From NCBI GenBank assembly GCA_905160935.1, contig CAJHZI010000573.1, positions 79,501-143,500 of the forward strand: 64,000 nucleotides of DNA, in the 5' to 3' direction. The stretch comes from Enchytraeus crypticus. Its lineage: Eukaryota; Annelida; Clitellata; Enchytraeida; Enchytraeidae. Shown piece after piece: positions 12,101 through 26,000 of this stretch. The stretch's first letter is position 1, and each line of letters begins with the position of its first letter. The translations under genes and the position numbers were made by a program. The notes beneath the pieces are model-generated. The model had not been told where the DNA came from, ran no database searches, and saw only the letters and a list, made by a program, of their open reading frames with translations.

Positions 12101-15100
12101 GCATTTTAATTTGTCATTGTCTGATATTGTATTGCAGTGCATGGTATTATATTACTTTGCATTATATTATATTACATTGCATTGTATTGTATTTTGTTAT
12201 ATTGCATTGTTGTATCTTTAGGTTACAACCGAGTTGTAGTTATACCTAAGGGGGCGACTAACATCGAAATACGACAATACAGTGTTACTAACAGTAAAGA
12301 CGATGACACGTATCTCGGTAAGACAAAACATTTGAATATTCAAAAATTAACATTAAAATATTCATAGACATTATTTATAATTGTCTAATTTCGCAAACCT
12401 TCGGCGGCTTTTTATGTATTTACTATATGCTGAAGTCCATAAATTTGTTTAATTAGTTATTTAATGCGTTGATTTTGATTCGTATGTTTAATTGTGGATT
12501 ATAATTTCGTACTAAGTGTTGTGTTGCTATAATTAGTAGAATCTGAACGCAAATTCGCTTTTACCATGGATTCATATGTACCGATAACCTTCGAGACAGT
12601 CCAATGATTTTTACTCATTTTGGACTCAGTTTTTGCTTAGTGACGATGAAAACTTAGTAGATTTTCTCAAATATTGCTAGATAGTAGAATGTCCTAAATA
12701 TTCAAGTTATTATTACTGTGCAAGTTATTGCATACTATTGTGGATTAATCTAATGGATTAAATTAATTGTGGATTCAATCCAGAACTTGTTGCTGTATTT
12801 GTGTCAGTATTTTAGTATTTGAATAATGGTTGTTTTAGGATTGAATTCAAAAAAGTATTGTGATTGTTTTACGTATCTGTATATTTTTGGAAACAGGTAT
12901 TTTCGGATACTTATATCTATTTATAAGAAAAACGTTGATCTACTATGGAGAAAAATTATCATTATTGCCATAAATTAATATTAATAAACATTACTAAACA
13001 TGACTATTTTTAAGTATTTTAGATATTTAAAAATTAATAATTATTTAAATGTATTTGTTTTTATTGCCTCATGTATCTCAGCGCTTTTGGATTCGAGGGG
13101 ACAATACATCTTGAACGGTAACTTCATCGTCAGTGCCTTCCATAAGGAGATCCATGTGTCCGGGGTTATACTGGAATACACCGGATCAGCCACCGCTGTG
13201 GAGAAGATTAACGGAACAGGAATGATCAATGAGGATTTAACTGTTGAGGTTGATCCATGCATTCAATTAAATAATCTATCAAGCAGTCAGTTAATCAATC
13301 AGTCAAACAATCAGGAAGACAATCAATCAAGCAATCAGTTAAGCAATTCAAATAGAGTGTTACTGTGATCCATGACATCATTGAACAGTCAATCTGTAAC
13401 TTAGTAAGACAATCACATTGAGCGGTTAATTCATTGCTTAGTAATTCAATCAATCGATCAAACAATCAATCTACACTTGAAAATTTAAATTCGTGTACAA
13501 ATTTGTGCATTATTCTGATTCTAGAGATCTAGCAGTACTTTCGATCTCACTTCTCTTGTTTGATAGTGCGTGCAGATTAATATTTTTCCACTTGCCCTTG
13601 TACCATGGAATGTGGGCACCTTGTTTCCAGCATGCTGTCCAGATCTGGAATTCGATTCCTTTCCTCATCCACTCCTGATCAACCTTTCCTACTTTGCGAA
13701 CAGTTTCATAAGCGGTTAAAAGCTTTTTCTCTTCCATTTTTCTTATCCGCCTAATGTCCATTAACAGATACGATCGCACAAACTTCAATTATTCTAGTTC
13801 CCTTTCTTGTACTTATTACCCAGATTTTGGTAGCGGTTTATGGATCACCCACATGCTGCTCATCGGTTTTGATTTGGTTCCACGGTGCTCAATGTTGTCA
13901 TAGACAACAGTAGCACTCTAACGTATTGTTGCTGTTATTGTTGTTGTGCGCATTTCGGCTAAATATATATTACTCCATTGTTTTCTCATTATATTTTTAT
14001 AAATTTTTTCTCGCTAGCCCCTTCTATTCAACTAATGCTGATGTTGATGTCAGCCGCAGTATCTGTTAAAATTGATATTAGCGACGGGAACTCCAAAGAT
14101 TTCAACCCCACATATACTGACCTGTAGTCTGAGTCTTAGGCTAATATTCGTATCACGTGCTAAGCCAGTTTCTGATATCTACTTCCTTTTATTTTTTATC
14201 CTTTATTTATTATGATTAATTAGTTATTAATTAATTTATTTTTTATTATTAATTTATATTATTTAATATAAATATTAATTTATATTAATATAATATTAAT
14301 AATAATAATAATAATAATAAAATTATAATAATAATAATAGTAATAATATAATAATAATATGTGATTTATATACATATTAATTGATATTAATTTACATTTA
14401 ATTTATTAACTTATTATTATTATTATTAGTTAATTTATTTATTATTATTATTTATTATTATTGTTTTATTATTATAATTTTTATTTGTTATTTTTCCTTT
14501 TATTTACGCTTTACGTTTTTGATATCCGCTGAAACCGGAGAATAATTTCCTTTGATATCGATACATTTCAGGTGTTGACGGTGGGAGATATGCAGCACCC
14601 ACCTAACATCATGTACCAGTACACGGTGAGGGTGGATGACAGAGCGAGGACAGTGGCTCGTAGCGTAGAGCCTTACATGTGGAGCTCTAACACACTGCGC
14701 TTCAGTCGCTGCAGTCAAATCTGTCAGGGTAAATTACGCCTACTATCTAAATTGAGAAATAAATTAATAATAAATATCGTCTCTGTATATATTTGTGTTA
14801 AATGCTCTTAGATATTTACACTTCGTCATCATCTTCTTCTCTTGAATCTCAGTTTAACTAGGGTCGGGATAGTATTATTGTTATTATTATGAACAACGAA
14901 AACTTATATAGCAGTGTCATGGCCGAACTCGCTCTTCGAGATTACTTTACAGAAAGAGTCCAATAATAATAATAATCTAAATAACAATTACATTAAGTTA
15001 ATATCTAAACTAGTAAGAAATGTCTACATATGAGTGGAATTTTATACCATCCAGATATGAATAGACCTTCTCCACTCCTCTCTTTCCCACATCATGTCAT

Positions 15101-18100
15101 CCATCAATCCCTGTTTTTCATTTCTCTTTCAATGACGGCGTCCTACGTCAGTTGTGGTCTATCTCTGTTTAAATTAACTCCCAACTCCTCCTTACGAACG
15201 CCATCAAAACATCATACTCTGCTTTATCACTATATGATCATTCTTAAACACCTAGGAATAAATAATTAATTTAGATAAGGGATATGACGTAACGGTTAGA
15301 ATGTTCACGTCGGAAGCTAGTGGCCTTGGTTCGAAGCCCAGGTCAGTTAGCAACAAATAGGTCCCTAGACCCCCTCGAAGGTTGTTCATATATCGTATCT
15401 CGCTGCCAATTGGCGCTATCAACAGCAAATATGCGATTTATCATGGCCTGTAAAGCAGTCTCGAAGTTACCGTCCATGATACTGATATAGAAATGGTCGT
15501 TGTAAAAATATCCAATCGTTTACCAAAATACCGGAGTTTTACATGTACACAAACTATAACTGCTGTCATTGAGCAAGTACTATTTAATTGTCTGTTTCTA
15601 TATTGCCTTGATAATGTAAAACATGCAGTGACCGCATTTTTCTGAGAAGTTGAAAAGTTAACAAGTCTATATCTAAAATAACTTTCAGGCACGAAGGTGC
15701 GTCACGCGGTGTGTGTGAGTAGATACAATGGAGCGATTGTTTCACCTCAACATTGCCAATATCTTGAGAAACCTGAGGATGCTGTCATTCCTTGTCACAC
15801 TACTTGTAAGCTAAGGTAAGTCTTTATCCGTTCCCGTTACTCCACTCCATCTCTGCGTTCGTTCTTGACATCATCCTTGTATGAGGAAACGGACGTTAAA
15901 CCTTTATTATTATTATTATTTTACCTTTATATTATCTTGTTGTAGAGCAGTCATCTGCTCGGGTTTTGAATCCTGTATTCTCTGATTTCTTCCTCTCTCC
16001 AGCTAAAATCGCCATCACTCTGGATTTAGACGCTGCGATATTATCTGCTTTATATTTAGTCAATGCTACCTGCAATCTACACGTATAATTTGTGCTATCT
16101 GGAATAAAAGATAGAATTATTATCAAAACGGATAATATATATGTATATTGTTCGTAGGCAAGCCCTGCTATACCTACGCACCATTGTCGGTATAGTAGGG
16201 CTTGCCCGCTATGTTGGCTCAGATACTATACGTATTAGAGCTCCCAATTAGCTAGAGTTTCCTCCAAAAGGGCATAATCCACTTTCATTAGTACAGTATA
16301 ATTTTATCTCTATTATAATTCAATTGTGAGTTTATTACTAATTACCAATAACTATGTTTATACAGTGACATACACAAACAAGGCCGTCAAAGAGGTCACA
16401 AGTAACCTATCTAGTTGACCACCCATCCATCCTACAAATTGAAAAATAACTAGGCAAGCGAAATAAGCATGCAATACAAGTAAAAGAAATTTCAGTTGAT
16501 AAAGTATTAGTAGGAACTATTCTGAATGTGTGGATTTATATTCGTTATTATTAGTTGGGAGGTTATACCAGCCAGTGAGTGTTCAGCCAGATGTAACGAG
16601 ATAGGGGTGATGAAGCAGGAAGTCAGGTGTAAAAAAGAATCCACGACCCCGGACTCTCCCAACTCCAGCCGTAATCACGTAGACCAATCCCGAGCGTCCT
16701 ACATATCCGTCGATCAGTGCTCCCACCTTCCGGATAGACCATCCGACACTGTATCGTGTCGTGGGTCCTGCCTGGATACTCGCTGGATTTATACGGAGTG
16801 GTCCCAGGTGGGACTTGTGGAAGCTTTGATATAAATAATATAAATAATAATAATAATAATATAATAATAAAAAATTTAAAAATTTTAAAAGTTTAAAAAG
16901 TTAAAAATTTAAATAGAAATTGACCAATTGAAAGCTATTTTCTTTCGCTATAGACGACTAGTGGAGCCAGAGAGAAAAGATATTTGATAGGAATTAAGAT
17001 TAGTTGTCCATGTTGAAGTGATAGATCTTTAAAATGTTAGTCTCTCTTGTTAGACATTGACGATGAGTTATAGGCTTTAGACACAAAGGATCAAAGGGTA
17101 AAATTAAAACAAATTATTAGATACTAAGATATTACAAAAAAGCTGTAGATATTGAAAATTAATTGATTACAGATAAGCCCAAAATATCATCATCATCGTC
17201 TTCTCTTGAATCCCAGTTTAAGTAGGGTCGGGTTTAGAAAAATTCAAAATTTAAAATTTAAAAGATTAATTTTTCTAAAAATTGTAAGCATTAAAAAGGT
17301 TAAATTATTATCATATTAATTAGGTATTTTAATAGATAAGATGACGGAATGCCGTAATATTCCAAGTCTTTCAATTAATTAATTAATTGAATTGATTTAT
17401 ATATTAATTGTTTGATTGAATATCTTAATTAATTGATTTCCTGATTGATTGATTGAGTAATAGATGTTGGATTCATTGATTTGTTTATTGATTGAATGAC
17501 TGTTGATTGAATGACTGACTGATTGATTAATTGATTTATTTATTTAATTATTTATTGATTGATTGATTTATTTATTGATTATTTGATTGATTGATGATTG
17601 ATCGATTAATTGATTGATTGACTGCCTGACTGACTGATTGATTGACTGACTGACTCACTGATTTATTGATATGCTCAGTGCTCGAGGTCATGCGCTGGGG
17701 GGGAGCAGTATCGTAACGTGACGTGCTGGACGGGAGATGGAGTGAGAGTGACGGATGATCGCTGTGTCGAGTCCGAGAGGAAGTCCATGAGGAGGCAGTG
17801 CGCCACCGTCGAGTGTCCCAGATGGATTGAGGGCCAGTGGTCAGGGGTAAGCATCTGCATCCAATTATTATTAATAATTAGTAATTAATATTAATAATTA
17901 TTGTTTTAATTATTATTAATAATTATTATTTTACTCTTTATATAATACATTATTTATTATTAATAATAATTTTAATTTTTGAGATCATTTTTTAGATTAC
18001 TTTTATATAATACCATATTTATTAATAATAACTATTTTACTTTTTGAAATATTATAGGTGGCAGGTCCAAGGTAAATGTTCGTACTTGCAGTTCTATGCT

Positions 18101-21100
18101 TTGACGAAGCAATATGCATCTTAAACCTACCAATTAAGAGAATAAATATTAACAAATTTACATACTTAAAGTGGACATAGAGTATGCATAGTAGAATTAG
18201 GTTTCTTATAATAAATAAAATAATTAACAATAGTTGATTAAAGTCTAAAAGGAAAAAGCAGAGTGTATAGTCAGTTTCCTGTCTCTAAAGCATGTCAGGG
18301 ATTGGTAGATCACTGGATTTGAATCCAGCACCTAGTGATCCACAGTAGGATACTTACCGACATGACACCAACTCAGCCCCAATAATATACCAACAATAAG
18401 ATCTTAAATTAGTAAAATTAGTAAAAAGATGAAATAACTTATAGGATCTATGTCAATCTAATGACGAAATCCCTATTGTTACAAATAAAATCTACTCGTT
18501 GGTAGGACAAATATAATTCCACAATTTCGCAATATTTTAAGCCAGTTACCCAATAAAATTCGCTTTCGGCTATTCGTCAGCTGTGTTAATTTATCTGTGA
18601 CAAATTTCAACGTTCCAATTTAATCTAAGCAACATCTTATTTCCAATCTAATTATAATTTCTAGTTCATGGCGCCACACGGCTTTCCAAGTACTACATAT
18701 TAATCATCATTTTCTTACCTTGAATCTCAGGGTTTCTAGGGTCAGGATACGAATAGATCTTCACTGTTCCATTTGTTTTATAAAATTTTGTAGTAATTTT
18801 TGGATCCTAGAAGCTCTCCAACCGAATGCCCTTTCTGACGTTGGTTTAGACTTCATGCTACATGTTAATGTTGTTGCTATATAGCCTTTTAAATAAAATT
18901 ACATAGCAGGCATAATGCTCAAAATCATTCTTTAATATTAGTAAATGTTATTTAATACTTAATAAATATTAATGCTATCGTTTCAGTGCTCGGTGACGTG
19001 TGGAACGGGATTCCTCTATCGATCTGTCACGTGTCAACAGAGTGGTTCCGTGGTGGACAAGTCCTTGTGTGATCATAACACCGAGCCAAGGTCAAGGTCA
19101 GCGTGTCAGGCTGTAGCCTGTCCTGTCTGGAACTATGGGACGTGGAGTCCAGTAAGTTCAATCAATAAATTTGTAATCAGCTCAAATTCTCACCAGCTAA
19201 TCAATTAAATCAATTCATTCAGCTGCCCAAATTATCAATCACGTTAATTGTTAGTCACGTGTACTAACTGTTTGCCCGTGTCGTGTCCGAGCCACTGAAG
19301 ACTAGATCAATCGTAAACTTCATGTGTCGTAAGATGTCACTAAGTAAGAACTGAGGAAGCCATAGGAAACAACTATAGCCATAACTTCAGATACCATATT
19401 TTTCCGAATTCATAAGGTTGCTTGACCATGCGGATAAGGTGCTGTCAAACGTTTTAATGGGTGGAAACCTTTGTGGAGCTTGAAAATAGAGTGCCAATAG
19501 GAATTCTTCTTCTTCTAGTGGACAGTCTAACGGCAGGTCTATAGCATATAACTCGTCTAACCAATTCATCCTCAGCTTTTCTTTTCAAATCTATATAAGA
19601 ATTTGTTATCAAATCATCCAACGTCCCATGTCTTGGTCTGCTTCTTAATTCTTTTCCCCTGCAATCTACCTTCTGCTACATCTTTCAGCAAACCATTTCC
19701 CCTTATACTATGTCCTATCCAGCTTTTCTTTCTATTTCTTATCACGTCTATTAACTGTCTCGCTATATCGACCCTTTCAAGAACTTTGTCTTTTATTTAG
19801 TTCCGTATGCTATTTAATCATGGGGAATTTTGTGTACCTTGTGTTTTGATACTTTGTGCCTAGTGTTGTGATACTTTGTGCCTAGTGTTTTGATACTTTG
19901 TGCCTAGTGTTTTGATACTTTGTACCTAGTGTTGTGATACTTTGTGCCTAGTGTTGTGATACTTTGTGCCTAGTGTTTTGATACTTTGTGCCTAGTGTTG
20001 TGATACTTTATGCCTAGTGTTGTGATACTTTGTGCCTAGTGTTGTAATACTCTTTGCCTAATGTTGTGGTACTTTGTGCCTAGTGCTCAGTCACTTGTGG
20101 TGCCGGAGAGAGAAGGAGGCTGGTTCAGTGCCTAACAGCTAACGGGGGGCTACTGGACAGTAGCATGTGTGATGCTGGCTCTAAGCCCGGGGAGAGAACC
20201 CCCTGTCGTCTACTGTCCTGCCCGCCACGAACCACCCCGGCCCCCCCGTCACCTAAACCCCCCGTGGCTCCCCTCACACAACCACCACCGGTGGAGAGAA
20301 GGAGAGAGACAGAAATTTTCTGGAGGACAGGTGGATGGACAGAGGTAAGATGAGCTTAATTGAACACATTGTTCTACAGTGTTCACTCAATGCTCATACA
20401 AACATCATCGTCGTAAACAATTAATAGTTAGTTAGTTGATTTTATAAGCGTACCATACAACAGCAATAATAATAATAATTATTATAATAATAATAATAAT
20501 AATAATAATCATCATCATCATCATCATCATTATTTAATTAGTCAAATTGACGTTAAACTTCGAATGTATTTAAATACCTAAACATTTTAATAGTAACAGC
20601 CCAATAGCTGAATCGTTGTTTGTATTGTTGTTGTTGTTGTTGATGTTATTAAAAGCCAATTTTAACCTTCCTATAGAGGTCTCGATGATACATAATTTAT
20701 ATTAGTAATAACCTATTTTGATATTTATTTCGTTATATTTTATTGTTGTGTGATTGCTTTTTTTATTTATTCTACTTGTTCGAGCTCTATTAGGCATCAC
20801 ATTGTGGACACTAGAGTAGTCTCTCCAACTTTATTCCTCCACTGATCTCGCTCAATCACAGAACCATACATATCACCATCCGCTTTTTATTTATTGATTG
20901 CTGTATTGATTGCATTATTGATTGATTAATTGATTGATTGATTGATTGGTTCGTTCGTTCGTTCGTTGGTTGATTAATTCATTGCTTGATTGATTGTTTA
21001 ATTGGTTGTTGCTTGATTGATTGATTGTTTAATTAATTGATTTATTTATTTATTAATCAATTGATTGATTGATTGACACGCTCAGTGTTCAGCGTCGTGT

Positions 21101-22925
21101 GGAACTGGTCACAGGGAGAGATATGTTAGTTGCAGGGACAGAGAAGGCAGGATCGCTCCTGACTCTGCCTGTAGACATCTCAACAGACCCGCAGCCTCCG
21201 AGCAGTGTATGATCAGACCCTGTGGAGAGTGGAGAACCGGAGACTGGACTCAGGTAAGCTTATGTCTTCAATTCAATAAAATGCTATTCTAGTGCGGCCG
21301 GCGTTATTCCAGCGTCCCGTTATTCAGCGTTCCGCTATTCCAGCGTCACGTTATTCTAGCGTCACGATAGTCTAGCGTCACGTTATTTCAACGTCACGTT
21401 ATCCCAGCGTCCCGTTATTCAATAGTCATGTTATTTTAGAGAAAATTTTACTACAACCATGTCATTGCAGTATTAGAACGTAACTCTCTAATAGCCAGTA
21501 TGGTACTTAAATCTCTCATTCCTGTGACATTTTTTGTTTCTTTAGAATATGCATCTTTACTGATTGAATGCTTCTTTAAAAGCAAACTTAGAAATACGAG
21601 GAGTTCACATATATTCTAAAATATATTCAGGAATTTAGTATGTTTAATCATTGAATTAAATAATGATAACAATATTAATAATAATAATAATAATATTAAA
21701 GGTTTAACGTTCGTTTCCTCATACAAGAATGATGTCAGGGACGTCCTCCCATCACCTGTCACCACAAATCGATTCACCTCAAACATTCTGAAAGTACTAA
21801 TATGCTTTCAGATCGATGCTTGACAAGTAGTAATTTATTTAATGATTACTGCATTAATTGGCTGACTGGTTAAGTGATTGATTGCAGTGTTCAAGGACAT
21901 GTGGTCCCGATGGAGAAGAATCGCGATTTGTAGCCTGCACTATTCAACAACCCGGGGTCTCAGATATTATCGTGGATAACGGGCAGTGCGATCCAGCTTC
22001 TAGGCCTCCGTCAGTCCGTCGATGCAATATGGCGGACTGCCGTATTCTAGATCGTTCAGCCAATCACATTGAGCGACACAGCGACACATCTGTCAGAACC
22101 AATCAGCCGTCACATCACAAAACTGTAGGCGTGGCTAGATGGAGAATAGGGTCTTGGTCACCGGTATACAATCTATTGTTAAATTTGTTTACTGAATATT
22201 TCTGACTATCGGCATATAAAATTATGAAAGCAGACTCTAAGTATGAATATGTACCTTAGATATGCCACTTAGCCGAACACTAGATAAGGAGAGATAAATA
22301 TAAGTCAGATTGAGCATCTCAATTCGCAATGAACCAATTAATAACTGTTGGAATAACGCCAAACTGTAAACTTTGTACACAACTCAAAATATAGTATTGA
22401 GTGAATGCTTAGTGTAGATTCAAGGATATCAATATATGTAGAAGGATTTTATTAGGCCTAATTATTTGTTTGACTGTTTGTGTTTATGTAAATTACTAAC
22501 AGCTTTTCATCTGAAAATGTGACTTGCTAGAACTTATCTGTTTTAACTATCAGTGAGTGTGAGAAATTAATTGATTGACTCTTTCTTAGACTCATTTAAT
22601 AATAGACTGGTAATTTGATTGAGTGCTTTATTGATTGATTGACTTAATTATGAAACAATTGATTGATTAGTGTTTAAGTACCTATCGGGCATGTTTAGCG
22701 ATGAAGAGGCTAACAATTAATTAATTGATTGATTGATTGCTAATTAGTGCTCGAGTACTTGCCTGGCCGGAATTCAGATGAGACGTGTCGTATGTCAGGA
22801 CGAGTGGGGCAATGACTCAGATAAATGTTCGTCAGCCAGTCAACCACCTGATCGACAGCCCTGCAATATGGGACCATGTCCTTTCTGGAACTACGGCGGC
22901 TGGGGAACGGTCAGACTTCTATAGA

Positions 22926-22992
<67 letters not shown>

Positions 22993-23009
22993 ATATATAC
23001 ATATATATG

Positions 23010-23040
<31 letters not shown>

Positions 23041-26000
23041 TCCTCTGTAACTACTTTATCACAGCTATATCTATTTCTTTCACTATGTTTGGACTGCCTG
23101 TGTTTGCATTGCTGTCTTTTAATGTATTATGTAAATATCTGCTGTTGTCATACTGTTATGAAATAAACGCAGAATGTTTAACGAATAAATCTAATAAGTA
23201 GTACTAAGTATGTCAATGTCGATTATTTGGCGTCTCTCTTAGATCATTTGATACGTTCTTATAGATGAAGATATATATGTTGCAGATTTCATGATATTAA
23301 ATAACTTATCTTTAGTTCTGGTTTCATGAGCTGGATGCGCCTTGGCTTCCAAAAATGTATCATGGTGTTCTACGGTTGATGTTCTACAAACAAATTAGCA
23401 TCGTGCATAGAATACGAAGGTGCAAAGAACCTTAAATTAATTAATTAATTATCCTGCGTGATGGCCACCAGTGAGGACATGTTGATCAACCTCTTATGGT
23501 GCATTGTTTATGTATAACATAAATTACGAAGAGATATTTTTTGTGTACAGTATTGAACAACGTAATATGGAGTGTATTATGTGTGTACAGTGTAGCGTAT
23601 CATGTGGTGGGGTGTATTATATATGTACAGTGTAGCGTATCATGTGGTGGGGTGTATTATATGTGTACAGTGTAGCGTACAATGTGGTGGAGTGTATTAT
23701 GTGTGTACAGTGAAGCGTATCATGTGATGGGTGTATTATGTGTGTACAGTGAAGCGTCTCATGTGATGTGGGTGTATTATATGTGTACAGTGAGAGAGAG
23801 AGATATATATGTGTTTATTTCAGCATCAACACCAAATCACTGACAAATACAAATAGAAATAAACATTTAAATGAAATAAAATTAAAAATTCCCAGAAGCA
23901 CAGTGTGTCAAACAGAGTGTATGGAATGTATTATGTGTGTACAGTGCAGCGTATCATGTGGTGGGGTGTATTATGTGTGTACAGTGTAGCGTATCATGTG
24001 GTGGGGTGTATTATGTGTGTACAGTGTAGCTTATCATGTGGTGTGTTATGTGTGTACAATGTAGCTTATCATGTGGTGTATTATATGTGTACAGTGTAGC
24101 TTATCATGTGGTGGGGTGTACTATGTGTGTACAGTGTAGCGTATCATGTGGTGTATTATATGTGTACAGTAGCTTATCATGTGGTGGGGTGTATTATGTG
24201 TGTGCAATGCAGCGTATCATGTGGTGGGGTGTATTATGTGTGTAACAGTGTAGCGTATCATGTGGTGGGGTGTATTATATGTGTAACAGTGTAGCGTATC
24301 ATGTGGTGTATTATATGTGTACAGTGTAGCGTATCGTGTGGTGGAGGTGTACAGAGAAGGATTGTACACTGTCAACTGCCTGACGGACAACTTCTGCCCG
24401 AGGCGAATTGTCTGGACTTTGCGCCCCCTAACTCTCAGCCTTGCTCCCTTCATCACTGCCCCTCTGATCAATCTAACCACGCCCCCAGACATGGTAACTG
24501 GGTCAAGGGAAACTGGTCTCCGGTAAGTTAATTTTCTATAACTATTGCTTTCCACATATCATCTGTCGGTGTGAAAGGATGCTTTAATTTTTTATTGAAT
24601 TTTGGTTTTATTTAATAATAGTGACATTTTTATTTTTAAATGGCTCCTGCTTCTTACTGAGTTTATCATTTCTTCCATGCGCAATAGTGACTCTGTGAGT
24701 GTCTAATAACGATGGCTTTGAATACATGTATCCCGCATGGGTGTATCATACCATATACTTTCCAGTATATGATATAATGGCTGCATATCAAATGTCACAA
24801 CATGTAGTAAACGTATTGCTGTACTTTTCAATAATTAAATGATATGCAACAAACATATTAAAGCTTGTTGCAATTATCATTAATTTTGTATTTTATTAAT
24901 AATATGTTCAATCGCTAAATTGTATGGTATTCATGGTCTTCTTGTTTATCTATGTACCTTATGTGCTTCTTGAGTTACTTGTGCATTTTTAAGAAAATGC
25001 ATTGTAACATTATGCATTTTCGTGCTCATTTCGGTTTAAATACTCTATATAATTTAATAAAAAAATGCATTTTTAACCAAACTTTCACATCCAGGTTATA
25101 CTATTCATTCAATAATGATGTTTATGATTTAATTATAAACATATATATGTATGTATAACCAGCGTGTGAATGATCAGTTTGCGTTCGGTGTCTTCCTGCT
25201 TTCTTGTTTTCCGTAAATAATTTCTAAATATTAAGTTGCCTTCCACCCTGTACTGTTAATATCATTACGTGCTTTTATTTCGTTTTGTGCCAGTAGTGCT
25301 ATTCAACACTTTTTAATTTTAAATTAGTTCTTAAGTTATCAAGTAAATATCAGAATCTATTACGAGAAAAATATTGTGGCTCTCTAAATATATATTATGC
25401 GTATTTTATGTTTTAGCATTTTAAAGCATTGAAAAATTATAATCAAGCAATTATTATTGCATTAAAGTTATTGTGCATTAGCTTTGTATTTTTCATTGCG
25501 CATAAAATTTATATCTATCAAGCTTTTGATTTATTTTCAATATTATTTAGATGTTAATCTTATATTTTGATTTTCTAAGACAACGCAAATAATCAAACAA
25601 AAAATCATCCGTTTGATGTTACATGTTTTTATTAATGAAACTGGCAGTACGACCTTTGACCTGCAGTTGGCAGTAAACTAGACTGATGACTAGAAAAGTT
25701 GTAGTTAAGTATAAATGGCTATTAAAATATTTGTTTCCGCCGGAAAGCCTGTCATGTGCTATTTGTTAGATCATCTTCATCATCATCCTCCCTAGAATCC
25801 AAGTTTAACCAGGGTCGGGAATTGACATTCTCCAATCCTCTCTGTTACCAATCACAAAATGCCCGTACCGTCCATTTGTTTACATTTTGTAGCAATTTCT
25901 GGAGCCTAGGCGCTTACCCACCTAATGCCCTCTCTGACGTTTGGTTTTATTCTTATTTCTATGTTGCCTTTTCTGACACGTGCAGGACAAGACTGGTCTA

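Noticed and set aside
15283-15360. A real tRNA gene at the A/B-box-like sequence
   Set aside because: The boxes are present but the acceptor stem and anticodon arm do not form a full tRNA, and a diverged relative exists at 28228-28478, so it is a SINE.
22785-23201. Long ORF running through the exon 19 region with poly-Ile/Tyr
   Set aside because: Made by the (TA)n microsatellite in a frame that is not the TSR frame.
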